Source: Deinococcus aquiradiocola (GTDB lineage: Bacteria; Deinococcota; Deinococci; Deinococcales; Deinococcaceae). From it: a DNA stretch of 56,216 bases. The stretch is from assembly GCF_014646915.1 (NCBI RefSeq), contig NZ_BMOE01000018.1, positions 1 through 56,216 of the forward strand, in the 5' to 3' direction. A program made the position numbers and the translations under genes. Below are positions 34,876 through 44,522 of this stretch, in pieces. The first letter of the stretch is position 1. Every line of letters starts with the position of its first letter. Below the pieces are notes generated by a model. The model did not search any database and was not told the DNA's origin. It saw nothing but the letters and a program-made list of their open reading frames with translations.

Positions 34876-36531
34876 TCAGCCCTGGGCGGCCGCCTCGGCC
34901 CGCGCCGCTTCCTGCAGGGGCCGCCACGCGACCTTGCCGGTCGGGCCCTTCGGCAGCACCTCCACGAAGCGCACCTCGCGCGGCGCCTTGTAGTGCGCCA
35001 TCTGCCCGCGCGCCCACTCGATGAACTCCGCTTCCGTCACGCTCTGACCGGCCTTCAGCACCAGCAGCGCCCGCGCCTTCTCGCCCATCCGGGCGTCCGG
35101 CACCGCGATCACGCAGGCCTCCTGCACGGCCGGGTGCGCGTGCAGCGCGGCCTCCACCTCGGCCGGCCAGACCTTCATGCCGCCGGAGTTCACCATGCGC
35201 TTCAGGCGGTCCACGAAGTAGAAGTACCCTTCCTCGTCCATGTACCCCAGGTCGCCGCTGCGGAAGTACCGCCTGCCGTCCAGTTCCATGAACGCCTCGG
35301 CGCTCGCCTCGGGCCGGTTCCAGTACCCCTGGAACACCTGCGGGCCGCTCAGCACGATCTCGCCCGTCTCGCCCTGCGGCAGTTCCCTGAGGGTGTCGAG
35401 GTCCACGATACGGGCGTCCACCCCGAAGAACGGGATGCCCAGGCACTGCAGCTTGGGACGCTCCTGCGGGTTGCTGTGCGTCTGCGCCATCGTCTCGGAC
35501 AGGCCGTACCCTTCCAGGAACTCCAGGCCGCTCAGTTCCTTCCAGCGACGCCCGAGCGCCTCGGGCATGCTGGCCCCGCCGCCGTTCACGAGCTTCAGGG
35601 ACACGAGGTCGCTGCTCACGAGGTTCGGGTTGGCGAGCAGGTCGACCACCATGGTGGCGGTGTTCGTCCAGCCCATCACGCCGTGGTCGCGGATCAGGAC
35701 GCGGGCCGTCTCGCGGTCCCAGCGGGCCATCACGATCAGGCCCGCGCCCGCGAAGATGGGGCTCAGGAGGCTGCTCGTGAAGCCCGTGACGTGGAAGTAC
35801 GGGAGGGTCGCGAGGGTGGTGTCGCCGCTCGTGACGGTCCCCCAGAACGCGCCGCCCGCCGCGTTCGCCTGCACGCTGTGGTGCGTGTGCATGCAGCCTT
35901 TCGGGAAGCCGGTCGTGCCGCTCGTGTACGGCATGACGCACAGGTCGTCCGCGCTCACCTCGGCGCGCGGGGCGGGCTGGGCCTGCACGGCCGCCTCCCA
36001 CGTCACGTCGCCCGCCTGCAGGTCCGGCGTGGCGTCCAGGCCCGCCGGGAAGGCCACGCCGCCCCGGTCTTCGGGCAGGCCGTTCGCGAGCGTGACGCTG
36101 ACGGCGTGCCCGAGCCCGCCCGTCTTGGCGTGCGCGTACAGTTCGGCCGCGACGATGCCCACGCGAATCCCGGCGTCCTGCACGAAGAACCCGAACTCCT
36201 TCGGGCCGAGCATCGGGGCGAGCGGCACCACGACCGCGCCGAGCCGCCAGATGGCGTGCGCCGCCGCGATCCACTGCGGGCTGTTCTGCAGGCACAGCAT
36301 GACGCGGTCGCCCTTCTGCACGCCGTGCGCGGCGAGGTGCCCGCTGAAGCGGTCGCTCAGGTCGAGGAGCGCGGCGTACGTGAGCGTCTGCCCGTAGAAC
36401 CACACGGCCTGCCGGTCCGGGTAGCGGTGCGCGGTGACGTGCAGGTTGTCGTACAGGCCCGTGACGGGCACGGGGATGCTGCGGGGCTTGTTCTTGGGCC
36501 AGTACCGTTGGACGGGAGCGGTGGCAGTCAT
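34876..36531 (-). CDS. Acyl-CoA synthetase (long-chain fatty acid-CoA ligase type)
   Basis: 551 aa of the ANL superfamily: AMP-binding [16 protein letters not shown] (~residues 190-205), [38 protein letters not shown], and the catalytic Lys in [11 protein letters not shown]. It activates fatty or related acids with ATP and CoA and would feed the adjacent dehydrogenase. AGGAGGAACC precedes the ATG. Confidence 0.92.
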   Translation of the reverse strand: MTATAPVQRYWPKNKPRSIPVPVTGLYDNLHVTAHRYPDRQAVWFYGQTLTYAALLDLSDRFSGHLAAHGVQKGDRVMLCLQNSPQWIAAAHAIWRLGAVVVPLAPMLGPKEFGFFVQDAGIRVGIVAAELYAHAKTGGLGHAVSVTLANGLPEDRGGVAFPAGLDATPDLQAGDVTWEAAVQAQPAPRAEVSADDLCVMPYTSGTTGFPKGCMHTHHSVQANAAGGAFWGTVTSGDTTLATLPYFHVTGFTSSLLSPIFAGAGLIVMARWDRETARVLIRDHGVMGWTNTATMVVDLLANPNLVSSDLVSLKLVNGGGASMPEALGRRWKELSGLEFLEGYGLSETMAQTHSNPQERPKLQCLGIPFFGVDARIVDLDTLRELPQGETGEIVLSGPQVFQGYWNRPEASAEAFMELDGRRYFRSGDLGYMDEEGYFYFVDRLKRMVNSGGMKVWPAEVEAALHAHPAVQEACVIAVPDARMGEKARALLVLKAGQSVTEAEFIEWARGQMAHYKAPREVRFVEVLPKGPTGKVAWRPLQEAARAEAAAQG

Positions 36532-36648
36532 GGTTCCTCCTGGGTGGTCCGGAAAGACGGGCCGGGTACGGGGTGAGGGTCATGGAACGCGGGACCTGTT
36601 GGACCCGGTGCAGCGAAACAGGTTTTGATGCGGTGCAGAGAGAGTGCG

Positions 36649-36654
36649 AGTATA
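36649..36654 (-). promoter_or_regulatory. -10 box for acyl-CoA synthetase
   Basis: TATACT on the minus strand about 118 bp before the ATG. The leader between contains two GGTGCAG direct repeats on the plus strand around 36607-36637. No strong -35 was found. Confidence 0.4.
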
Positions 36655-36770
36655 CCGCCCATCCCGGTTCCGGGCCACAGGTTCCGTCATCCGGCGGGGC
36701 CTCCCCCGTTCAGACCAGGGACAGACCAGACCCGGGCCAGCCCGGACGGGGAAGTCGTTCGTGCGGGGAG

Positions 36771-36776
36771 TACCAT
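36771..36776 (+). promoter_or_regulatory. -10 box of leaderless promoter, rraA
   Basis: TACCAT stands 6 nt before the rraA ATG. Confidence 0.4.
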
Positions 36777-36782
36777 GCGCGC

Positions 36783-37277
36783 ATGACCCTGCATGCCGCG
36801 CCCGCCACCTCGGACCTCTGTGACGCCTACCCTGACGTGCGGACCGCGCAGCCCGTCTTCCGGGACTACGGCGGGACGACCGCCTTCTGCGGCCCGGCCT
36901 TCACGGTCCGCGCCTTCGAGGACAACACCCTGGTGCGCTCCACCCTGGAGACGCCCGGCGAGGGGCGCGTGCTGGTGGTGGAGGGCGGCGCGAGCCTGAA
37001 CTGCGCGCTGCTGGGCGACATGCTCGGCGGGCTGGCCGTCCGGAACGGCTGGGCGGGCGTGGTGCTGAACGGCTGCGTGCGCGACACGGCGCAGCTGGCC
37101 CGGCTGCCGCTGGGCGTGAAGGCCCTCGCCGCGCACCCGCGCCGCAGCCACAAGGGCGGGGTGGGCGAAGCGGGCGTGAGCGTGGTGTTCGCGGGCGTGA
37201 CCTTCGAGCCGGGCGACTGGGTGTACGCCGATCAGGACGGGCTGCTCGTGAGCCCCGTGCCGCTCACGCTGCCCTGA
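36783..37277 (+). CDS. rraA: RraA family protein (RNase E inhibitor / HMG aldolase-like)
   Basis: 164 aa, close to E. coli RraA length. The family core [20 protein letters not shown] followed by CVRDTAQL carries the conserved Arg and Asp of the metal/aldolase-like site, and [14 protein letters not shown] ends the fold. It may inhibit RNA degradosome ribonucleases or act as an oxaloacetate/HMG aldolase; sequence does not separate these. The frame is open upstream but the family starts at this ATG. Confidence 0.88.
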   Translation: MTLHAAPATSDLCDAYPDVRTAQPVFRDYGGTTAFCGPAFTVRAFEDNTLVRSTLETPGEGRVLVVEGGASLNCALLGDMLGGLAVRNGWAGVVLNGCVRDTAQLARLPLGVKALAAHPRRSHKGGVGEAGVSVVFAGVTFEPGDWVYADQDGLLVSPVPLTLP

Positions 37278-37319
37278 ACTGCAGGCATGGGCAGGCGCAC
37301 GGTACAGGACGGGCAGAAC

Positions 37320-37381
37320 GGAAAAAGCGCCCCGAAGGACGCTGATACCCTTAAGATAGCCCGGTATGCAGGCCGAGTCAA
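37320..37381 (-). ncRNA. Promoter-terminator micro-transcript element, copy C
   Basis: On the minus strand: TTGACT (37381-37376), 17-bp spacer with TGCATACCGGG, TATCTT (37358-37353), ATCA at the expected start, then a 7-bp stem (37343-37337 with 37332-37326) closed by a UUCG tetraloop and a T-run. It overlaps the first codons of truA on the other strand and points at the end of rraA. Confidence 0.65.
37352..37357 (+). promoter_or_regulatory. -10 box for truA, overlapping the -10 of element C
   Basis: TAAGAT lies 8 nt before the truA ATG and occupies almost the same bases as the minus-strand TATCTT of element C, so the site can serve both strands. Confidence 0.5.
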
Positions 37382-38205
37382 GTTTATCCACCGTGTCCGG
37401 TCCCGGCGCTCCAGCCCGGGAGCCTCGTCTTCCCTACGCGCCGCCGGAGGGGCAGCTGCGGCTGCGGCTGACCGTGCAGTGGGACGGGCGGGACTTCGTG
37501 GGGTGGCAGTCGCAGCCGGGCCTGCGGAGCGTGCAGGACACCCTGCAGGCGGCCCTGACGGAGCTGTCGCCGGTCGCGGCGTTCCGGCCGGTCGCGGCGG
37601 GCCGGACGGACACGGGCGTGCACGCGGAGCGCATGACGCTGCACTGGGACGTGCCAGGGTCGCTGCGGCTCGCGCCGGACCGGCTGGCCCGCGCCCTGAA
37701 CGCGCGCCTGCCGGAGGACGTGGCCGTGACGGGCTGCGTGCTGGCCGCGCCGGACTTTCACGCACGGTACTCGTGCGTGGCGCGCGAGTACGTGTACCGC
37801 GTGCTGAACGCCCCGCAGCGCGAGCCGCTCTGGGCGGGGCGGGCGCTGCTGGTGCCGCCGCGCCTGGACGTGGACGCCATGCAGGCGGCGGCGCGGGAAC
37901 TGCTGGGCGAGCATGATTTCGCGGCGTTCGCGACGCGGGAGGAACGGCAGACGCGCCGCCGCCTCGACCGGCTGGAGGTGCGGCGCGTGCCGGGGTCGCC
38001 GCTGCTGGAGGTGCACCTGACGGGCGAGAGTTTCCTGCGTCACATGGTGCGCGGGCTGGTGGGGACGCTGCTGCAGGTGGGGCGCGGGGAGCGCCTGCCG
38101 GGGGACGTGGTGGCGGTGCTGGCGTCCGGGGACCGGGGGCGGGCCGGGCCGAACGTGCCGCCGCACGGCCTGTACTTCACGGGCGCACGCTACCCCGGCG
38201 ACTGA
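37366..38205 (+). CDS. truA: tRNA pseudouridine(38-40) synthase
   Basis: 279 aa. Core motifs: [20 protein letters not shown], catalytic Asp in [12 protein letters not shown] (~residue 84), and [20 protein letters not shown] near the end. It isomerises uridines in the tRNA anticodon arm. The first ~25 residues are Ser/Pro/Gly-rich and not conserved. The ATG chosen has a -10 eight nt upstream (leaderless); a GTG at about codon 10 is an alternative. Confidence 0.93.
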   Translation: MQAESSLSTVSGPGAPAREPRLPYAPPEGQLRLRLTVQWDGRDFVGWQSQPGLRSVQDTLQAALTELSPVAAFRPVAAGRTDTGVHAERMTLHWDVPGSLRLAPDRLARALNARLPEDVAVTGCVLAAPDFHARYSCVAREYVYRVLNAPQREPLWAGRALLVPPRLDVDAMQAAARELLGEHDFAAFATREERQTRRRLDRLEVRRVPGSPLLEVHLTGESFLRHMVRGLVGTLLQVGRGERLPGDVVAVLASGDRGRAGPNVPPHGLYFTGARYPGD

Positions 38206-38680
38206 AGACCCTACAGGGGGATTGTCCGGGCAGGGGCGGGCAGGCGGAGGAGTCGGGCAGGCGGAGGAGTACAGTGCAGGTGTACCTCATCTTCTGCCGG
38301 TGTCCGCGCGCGCCCTGCGCCGACGCTTCTTTCGCCATGTCGAACGTTTTAAAGACAAGCTGCGGCTTCTGGCACGAGGATTAGCCAATCCCCGCACCAT
38401 CTGTGCATAACGTAGGAATAATCATTGACATCTTGCACATCGGCGGGCCGTACCGTTCGGCGGCACGGGCCGCTGCCAGGCGCATGTTTCGGTCTTCTCG
38501 CGCCCGGGTCCAGGCTGGGCAAGAGATGTATTTATATTCATCATCCGTATGCACCAACGCCACCATCCACTGCACCCGCGCACTGGACAATCTGTCTATT
38601 TCCCGCATCAGCGGGAGACTTTCAGAAGAGATTCCAGCACAGGATGGCAGGCCAGGGAAGCATAAACATCCATTCTCAGG
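38206..38680. other. Intergenic region without a supported gene
   Basis: 475 bp, visibly less GC-rich than the surroundings (for example TTTATATTCATCATC near 38530). Short open frames here have no recognisable product, no ribosome site and disagree with local codon use. It may hold upstream control for the pyrimidine cluster, but no clear operator was identified. Confidence 0.5.
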
Positions 38681-38710
38681 TTGACGTTATGCAGTTCATT
38701 GGCCTACAAT
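38681..38710 (+). promoter_or_regulatory. Sigma-70 promoter of pyrimidine catabolic cluster
   Basis: TTGACG (38681-38686), 18-bp spacer, TACAAT (38705-38710); the start site is expected near 38717. A direct repeat AATCGGTTAAATCGG follows at 38719-38733, a possible regulator site. Confidence 0.65.
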
Positions 38711-38786
38711 TAAGGCGCAATCGGTTAAATCGGCTCCTGAGAGGGCACGAACCGACCTCCGATACCATTCACAGGAGAGGTCACCC

Positions 38787-40259
38787 ATGGAACGTGCCAG
38801 CCCACACCCCACCGAGAACACCCCCGACCCGGCCGCCTTCCACTTCCAGGAACTCCTGCCGCCCATGAGCGCGCACGAGGCCGCCGTCGAAGCGAACCGC
38901 TGCCTGTACTGCTACGACGCGCCCTGCATGCAGGCCTGCCCCACCCACATCGACATCCCCACCTTCATCCGCAAGATCAGCACCGGGAACCTGCGCGGCT
39001 CGGCCCGCACCATCCTGGAAAGCAACTTCCTGGGCGGCACCTGCGCCCGCGTGTGCCCCGTGCAGGAACTGTGCGAGGGCGCCTGCGTGCTCGGCGCGGA
39101 CCACACCCCCATCCAGATCGGACGACTGCAGCGGCACGCGGTCGACCACGTGCAGGAACGCGGCGTCCAGCTGTTCACGCCCGCCCCCGCCACCGGGCAC
39201 CGGGTCGCCGTGGTCGGCAGCGGCCCCGCCGGGATCAGCGCCAGCGCCGAACTCGCCAAGGCCGGGCACGAGGTCACCCTGTACGAGAAACGTGACCTGG
39301 GCGGCGGCCTCAGCACCTACGGCATCATCGTGCTGCGCGAACCCGTCGAGGTGGCGCTGCGCGAGGTGCAGGCCGCACGCGACCTCGGCGTGAACGTCGT
39401 CACCGGGCACGAACTCGGCAGCCGCGCGGGCCTGGACGAACTGCTCGCCGCCAACGACGCCGTGATCCTCGCGCTGGGCCTGGGCGCCGTGCCCGCCATC
39501 GGCATTCCCGGCGAGGAGTACATCCTGGACGGCCTGAACGTCATCGAGGCCAGCAAGATGGAGCAGCCCACCGGCGTCGGCACGCGCGCCGTGATCGTCG
39601 GCGCGGGCAACACCGCCATCGACGCCGCCACCATCGCCCGCCGCTCCGGCGCGGACACCCTGATGGTGTACCGCCGCACCGAGCACGAAATGACCGCGTA
39701 CCGGCACGAGTACGAGTTCGCGCTGCACGAGGGCATCACCTTCAGCTTCCTGACCCAGCCCGTCGAGGTCCTGCACGAGAACGGACACGTGACGGGCCTG
39801 AAGTGCGTCCGCATGCACCTGGGCGCGCCCGACGCCTCGGGCCGCGCCCGCCCGGAACCCGTGCCCGGCAGTGAATTCGTGATCCCGTGCGACACCGTCA
39901 TCAGCGCCATCGGACAGGAGAAACCCGCACTGGCCGCCGCGCTGGGCCTGGAGCTGGACGCCGGGTACATCCGCGTGGACGACGCCCTGCAGACCAGCGT
40001 GCCGCGCGTGTACGCCGCCGGGGACTGTGTGCGCGCACGAGGGAACGCCAGCACCGTGATGGCCGTGCAGGACGGCAAGATCGCCGCCGCCAGCATCGAA
40101 CGCGCCCTGGGCCGCACGCCCCGCATCACCCTGAAACCCACCCCGCCCGCCGAGGTCCGCGAACACCCGCTGTACCTCGCCGCCCACGGCCCCGTCCCCA
40201 CCGGCCCGAACCAGATCGCCCCGGCCCACGCGCCCACCACGGAGACCCAGCATGGCTGA
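38787..40259 (+). CDS. preT: NAD-dependent dihydropyrimidine dehydrogenase, subunit PreT
   Basis: 490 aa, GltD/PreT-type: N-terminal Fe-S ligands CLYCYDAPCMQACP and CARVCPVQELCEGACV, an FAD motif VAVVGSGPAGISASAELAKAG and an NAD motif VIVGAGNTAIDAA. With PreA it reduces uracil and thymine to the 5,6-dihydro bases (reversibly). GGAGAGG lies in front of the ATG. First gene of the pyrimidine cluster; overlaps preA by 8 nt. Confidence 0.93.
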   Translation: MERASPHPTENTPDPAAFHFQELLPPMSAHEAAVEANRCLYCYDAPCMQACPTHIDIPTFIRKISTGNLRGSARTILESNFLGGTCARVCPVQELCEGACVLGADHTPIQIGRLQRHAVDHVQERGVQLFTPAPATGHRVAVVGSGPAGISASAELAKAGHEVTLYEKRDLGGGLSTYGIIVLREPVEVALREVQAARDLGVNVVTGHELGSRAGLDELLAANDAVILALGLGAVPAIGIPGEEYILDGLNVIEASKMEQPTGVGTRAVIVGAGNTAIDAATIARRSGADTLMVYRRTEHEMTAYRHEYEFALHEGITFSFLTQPVEVLHENGHVTGLKCVRMHLGAPDASGRARPEPVPGSEFVIPCDTVISAIGQEKPALAAALGLELDAGYIRVDDALQTSVPRVYAAGDCVRARGNASTVMAVQDGKIAAASIERALGRTPRITLKPTPPAEVREHPLYLAAHGPVPTGPNQIAPAHAPTTETQHG

Positions 40260-41631
40260 CCTCAGCATCGACTTCGCGGGCATCCGCTCCCCCAACCCCT
40301 TCTGGCTCGCGTCCGCGCCACCCACCAACAGCGGCGCGCAGATCCACCGCGCCTTCGAGTACGGCTGGGGCGGCGCCGTCTGGAAAACCATCGGCGCGCC
40401 CGTCCTGAACATCAGCAACCGCTACGGCGGACTCTCCTTAGGCGGACAACGCCTGCTCGCCATCAACAACGTCGAACTCATCAGCGACCGCCCCCTGGAC
40501 GTCAACCTCCGCGAGATCGCCGAAGTGAAGCGCCTCTGGCCCGACCGGGCCGTCATCGTGTCCGCCATGGTCGACGCCGACCCGCAGGCCTGGAAAGACA
40601 TCGTCATGATGATCGAGGACACCGGCGCCGACGGCATCGAACTCAACTACGGCTGCCCGCAGGGCATGAGCGAACGCGGCATGGGCGCCGCCGTCGGCCA
40701 GGTCCCCGAAATGTGCGAACTGAACACGCACTGGGTCACCAGCGTCACCCGGCTCCCCGTCATCGTGAAACTCACGCCGAACATCACGCACATCGTCGAC
40801 CCCGCCCACGCCGCACTGCGCGGAGGCGCCCACGCCCTCTCCCTCATCAACACCATCAACAGCGTCATGAAAGTCGACCTGGACACGCTCCTCGTCACGC
40901 CCAGCATCGGTGGGCGCGGCACGCACGGCGGGTACGCCGGCCCGGCCGTCAAACCCATCGCGCTCAACATGCTGACCGAACTCATGACCGACCCCCAGGT
41001 GCTGCGCAGCGGCGTCCCCATCAGCGGCATGGGCGGCATCCAGACGTGGCGCGACGCCGCCGAATTCCTGCTCCTCGGCGCCACCAGCCTGCAGGTCTGC
41101 ACGGCCGCCATGCACTACGGGTACCGCATCATCGAAGACCTCACCGACGGCCTCAGCAACTGGATGGACGACCACGGCTTCCAGACCATCGCCGACGTGA
41201 CCGGCACCTCCCTCCCACAGATGAGCACCTTTGGACAGCTGGACCTCAGCCACCAGTCCGTCGCCCGCATCGACCAGAACAAATGCATCGGCTGCGACCT
41301 CTGCTACACGGCCTGCAACGACACCGCCCACCAGTGCATCGACCTCGTCAGCCCAGGCGGCATCCACGTCGACCCTGGCTACGACATGCGCGTGAACGGC
41401 CGCGAGATCACCGCCACCCGCCCCCGCCCCGTCGTGCGCGAAAGCGACTGCGTCGGCTGCGCCCTGTGCGCCAACGTCTGCCCCGTCGACGGCTGCATCA
41501 CCATGGTCACCGTCCCCAGCGGCAGAGAGAGCGTCACCTGGGACGAACTGACCGCCCAGCAGCCCGCCGTCACCCAGCAGTGGACCGCCATGCAGCAGTA
41601 CCGCGAAGAAGCCGGAATCGAGATTCACTGA
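40252..41631 (+). CDS. preA: NAD-dependent dihydropyrimidine dehydrogenase, subunit PreA
   Basis: 459 aa: dihydroorotate dehydrogenase-like barrel with the active-site stretch ELNYGCPQGMSERGMGAAVG, then two [4Fe-4S] ferredoxin motifs, CIGCDLCYTACND and CVGCALCANVCPVDGC. It binds the pyrimidine and FMN and receives electrons from PreT. The SIGGRGTHGGYAGPAVKPIA loop fits DPD-type enzymes. Confidence 0.95.
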   Translation: MADLSIDFAGIRSPNPFWLASAPPTNSGAQIHRAFEYGWGGAVWKTIGAPVLNISNRYGGLSLGGQRLLAINNVELISDRPLDVNLREIAEVKRLWPDRAVIVSAMVDADPQAWKDIVMMIEDTGADGIELNYGCPQGMSERGMGAAVGQVPEMCELNTHWVTSVTRLPVIVKLTPNITHIVDPAHAALRGGAHALSLINTINSVMKVDLDTLLVTPSIGGRGTHGGYAGPAVKPIALNMLTELMTDPQVLRSGVPISGMGGIQTWRDAAEFLLLGATSLQVCTAAMHYGYRIIEDLTDGLSNWMDDHGFQTIADVTGTSLPQMSTFGQLDLSHQSVARIDQNKCIGCDLCYTACNDTAHQCIDLVSPGGIHVDPGYDMRVNGREITATRPRPVVRESDCVGCALCANVCPVDGCITMVTVPSGRESVTWDELTAQQPAVTQQWTAMQQYREEAGIEIH

Positions 41632-41635
41632 TGGG

Positions 41636-41675
41636 ACAGAGGGAACTTCACAGAGATCGATGGTGTTCCCTCTGT
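41636..41675. terminator. Bidirectional terminator between preA and small membrane-protein gene
   Basis: A perfect 11-bp stem (ACAGAGGGAAC 41636-41646 with GTTCCCTCTGT 41665-41675) stands between two convergent stop codons. Confidence 0.65.
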
Positions 41676-41691
41676 TCTGCCGAGGGAAGAC

Positions 41692-42069
41692 TTACGCACC
41701 GAGTTGACGCAGAACGTCATGAAGGATTGCAACCGGGTAAATCCAGATCACGAGAGCGAACAGGCCGAGGAGTGCTCCGAGGACACCCAGGATGAGGGTA
41801 CGCCTCCCCTTCCGGAATCGGAGCGACAGTGCGGTGGCAGCGGCGGTCAGGAGAATCTGCCAGACGATGACGCTCACAGGATGCCGACTCATCACTTCGA
41901 TCGCGCCCCCCAACGTGGGTAGGGAAACACCAGCAGCATCCGTAATACCAAACGTTTGCCGGGCATGATTCAGTCCCCGAACGACCAGACCAGCAAACGC
42001 CAGTTCAGCCACCAGGGCAATCCCGACAGAAGTCATGACATTCTGACGATCAAGAGCCTTCGTTGTCAT
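41692..42069 (-). CDS. Small membrane protein of unknown function
   Basis: 125 aa from the ATG at 42069, which has GGGGAGGAGG 8 nt upstream. Three hydrophobic segments are visible (~12-32, 57-78, 87-112) with basic residues between (FRKGRRTL). No family recognised. The gene is oriented against its neighbours and its DNA is less GC-rich than theirs, suggesting later insertion between preA and the dihydropyrimidinase gene. A role in pyrimidine uptake cannot be excluded. Confidence 0.7.
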   Translation of the reverse strand: MTTKALDRQNVMTSVGIALVAELAFAGLVVRGLNHARQTFGITDAAGVSLPTLGGAIEVMSRHPVSVIVWQILLTAAATALSLRFRKGRRTLILGVLGALLGLFALVIWIYPVAILHDVLRQLGA

Positions 42070-42157
42070 TTCCGCCTCCTCCCCATTTGAAATTCTGTCC
42101 AGATTTCTCTGCGTACATGGCTGGACGGTAACACAGGGCAGAACCTCAGGAGACCGC

Positions 42158-43516
42158 ATGACCCTACTCATTCAGAACGGTACTGTCGTCACGCACGAGC
42201 GGCAATTCGTGGCGGACATTTTCATCGAGGGCGAGATCATCACGGCCATCGGGGCGCATCTGGAGGTGCCAGAGGGCGCGCGGGTCATCGATGCGAGCGG
42301 GAAGTACGTGTTTCCGGGCTTCATCGATCCGCATGTGCACATCCATCTGCCGTTCATGGGGACGTTCGCAAAGGACACGCATGCGACGGGGTCGCAGGCG
42401 GCACTGGTGGGCGGGACGACCACGTTCATCGAGATGCTCGCGCCGGGCGGGAGTGAGCGTCTGATGGACGGGTGGCGCACGTGGACGGGCATGGCGGAGG
42501 GTCGCAGCGCGTGCGATTACACCTTTCATATCGGCGTGACCCGCTGGGACGATGAGACGGAGGCGACGCTGCGGGAGCTGGCGGCGCAGGGCATGAAGTC
42601 CTTCAAGGTGTTCCTGGCGTACAAGGGGGCGTTCGGGATTGATGATGCGGCGCTGTACCGGACGCTGGCGCTGGCGAAAGAGCTGGGCGTGATCGTGACG
42701 GCGCACTGCGAGAACGCGGAGCTGGTGGCGCAGTTGCAGGGGAAGCTGCTGGCGGAGGGGAAGACGGGGCCGGAGTGGCACGAGCCGAGCCGTCCGGAGA
42801 GCGTGGAGGCGGAGGGCACGGCGCACTTCGCGACGTTTCTGGAGATGACGGGCGCGAAGGGGTACGTGGTGCACCTGAGCAATGCGCTGGCATTGAAGGC
42901 GGCGCTGGACGCGAAGGCGCGCGGGGTGGACATCAGTGTGGAGGGGGTGGTGCCGCACTTCCTGCTGGACCGGACGCTGACGGAGCGGGAGGACGGCGCG
43001 AAGTTCGTGATGTCGCCGCCCCTGCGGGACAGGTCGAATCAGGCGGTGCTGTGGCGGGCGCTGGAGGACGGGCTGATCGACACGGTCGGCACGGATCACT
43101 GTCCGTTCGACGTGGCGCAGAAGGACATGGGGCGGGAGAATTTCACGCTCATCCCGAACGGCATTCCGGCCATCGAGGACCGCGTGAACCTGATGTACAC
43201 GTACGGCGTGAGTCGCGGGGAGTTGAGCCTGACGAGGTTCGTGGACGCGCTCAGCACCCGGCCCGCGCAGCTGTTCGGGCTGTACCCGCGCAAGGGTGCG
43301 GTGGCGGTGGGGAGTGACGCGGACCTCGTGATCTACGACCCGGCCTACCGGGGGCACATTTCGGCGGCCACGAGTCACATGAACACCGATTACAGCGCGT
43401 TCGAGGGCTGGGAGATCGACGGGCGGCCCGAGGTGGTCACGGTGCGCGGGCAGGTGGCGGTGGAGGGCGGCGCGTTCGTGGGTGACGCGGGGCGCGGGCA
43501 GCTGCTCAGGCGGTAG
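42158..43516 (+). CDS. hydA: Dihydropyrimidinase (hydantoinase family)
   Basis: 452 aa. Amidohydrolase metal ligands GFIDPHVHIHLPF, the carboxylated Lys in MKSFKVFLAYKGAF, a His in VTAHCENAEL and the Asp in VGTDHCPF are all present. It opens the dihydrouracil/dihydrothymine ring to the N-carbamoyl amino acid, the second step after PreTA. AGGAG stands before the ATG. Lower GC at its 5' end follows on from the small membrane-protein region. Confidence 0.95.
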   Translation: MTLLIQNGTVVTHERQFVADIFIEGEIITAIGAHLEVPEGARVIDASGKYVFPGFIDPHVHIHLPFMGTFAKDTHATGSQAALVGGTTTFIEMLAPGGSERLMDGWRTWTGMAEGRSACDYTFHIGVTRWDDETEATLRELAAQGMKSFKVFLAYKGAFGIDDAALYRTLALAKELGVIVTAHCENAELVAQLQGKLLAEGKTGPEWHEPSRPESVEAEGTAHFATFLEMTGAKGYVVHLSNALALKAALDAKARGVDISVEGVVPHFLLDRTLTEREDGAKFVMSPPLRDRSNQAVLWRALEDGLIDTVGTDHCPFDVAQKDMGRENFTLIPNGIPAIEDRVNLMYTYGVSRGELSLTRFVDALSTRPAQLFGLYPRKGAVAVGSDADLVIYDPAYRGHISAATSHMNTDYSAFEGWEIDGRPEVVTVRGQVAVEGGAFVGDAGRGQLLRR

Positions 43517-43628
43517 TGGAGGGTGGCCGGGGCGCCGTGAAGGACGCTGTCGAGGTGGTGTGCAGGGGCGGTCGTCCGTTCCGTCGCCTGTCGAGGGCGC
43601 ACGAGCAGCTCCACTCCCCACCGCTCTG

Positions 43629-43639
43629 GAATGACATTC
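43629..43639. promoter_or_regulatory. Candidate operator palindrome before ABC transporter genes
   Basis: GAATG-A-CATTC is a perfect palindrome about 65 bp before the ATPase start, in the 187-bp gap after hydA. Regulator unknown. Confidence 0.3.
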
Positions 43640-43703
43640 ACTCGCTCCGCTCGGCCATGAACGCTTCTCGGCTTGCAGGACAGATGGTTCAGGGGAGGTT
43701 TCC

Positions 43704-44522
43704 GTGACGCAAACTGCTCAGAGTTCCACTTCCGTTCCGCTGCAGGGTTCGCCGGAGGCGCCGATCGTGTCGGTGCGTGACCTGCAGATGGTGTTTCAGG
43801 TGCCGGGCGGTCAGACGGTCGCGCTGCAGGACGCGAACCTCAGCATCGAGAGGGGCGAGTTCATCAGCCTGATCGGGCCGAGCGGGTGCGGCAAGACCAC
43901 GCTGCTGCGCCTGCTGGCGGACCTGGTGCAGCCGACCGGCGGGCAGATCCTGATCGCGGGCCGTTCGGCGCAGGCGGCGCGGCAGGAGCGGCAGTACGGG
44001 TACGTGTTCCAGGCGCCCGCACTGATGGAATGGCGCAGCGTGCTGAAGAACGTGCTGCTGCCGCTGGAGGTCATGAACGTGCCGGGAGACCGCGTGGGCC
44101 GGGCGCGCGAGATGCTGCGGCTGGTGGGGCTGGAGAAGTTCGAGCGGAATTACCCGTGGCAGCTGTCGGGCGGGATGCAGCAGCGCGTGAGCATCGCGCG
44201 GGCGCTGGCGTTCGACCCGCCGCTGCTGTTCATGGACGAGCCGTTCGGGGCGCTGGACGAGATCACGCGCGAGAAGTTGAACCTGGAGCTGCTGCGCCTG
44301 TGGCGCGAGACGGGCAAGACCGTGATCTTCGTGACGCACAGCATTCCGGAGGCGGTATTCCTGAGCACACGGGTGGTGGTGATGACGGCCCGGCCCGGCA
44401 AGATCGAGGGGATCGTGGACGTGGACCTGCCGCACCCGCGCAGCGACGAGACGCGCGAACTGCCGAGGTTCTTCGAGATCGCCACCCAGATCCGCGAGCT
44501 GCTGAAACGGGGGCATTCGTGA
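43704..44522 (+). CDS. ABC transporter ATP-binding protein (nitrate/taurine/HMP type)
   Basis: 272 aa. Walker A GPSGCGKTTLL, signature LSGGMQQRVSIARAL, Walker B LLFMDEPFGALDE and the switch His in FVTHSIPEA show a functional ATPase of the SsuB/TauB/ThiZ group. It powers the adjacent permeases; within this cluster the import substrate is probably a pyrimidine base or nucleoside breakdown product. Its stop overlaps the next start as GTGA. Confidence 0.92.
   Translation: MTQTAQSSTSVPLQGSPEAPIVSVRDLQMVFQVPGGQTVALQDANLSIERGEFISLIGPSGCGKTTLLRLLADLVQPTGGQILIAGRSAQAARQERQYGYVFQAPALMEWRSVLKNVLLPLEVMNVPGDRVGRAREMLRLVGLEKFERNYPWQLSGGMQQRVSIARALAFDPPLLFMDEPFGALDEITREKLNLELLRLWRETGKTVIFVTHSIPEAVFLSTRVVVMTARPGKIEGIVDVDLPHPRSDETRELPRFFEIATQIRELLKRGHS

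Noticed and set aside
38403..38684. 93-codon open frame in the low-GC gap
   Set aside because: No ribosome site or recognisable product is present, and it overlaps the preT promoter.
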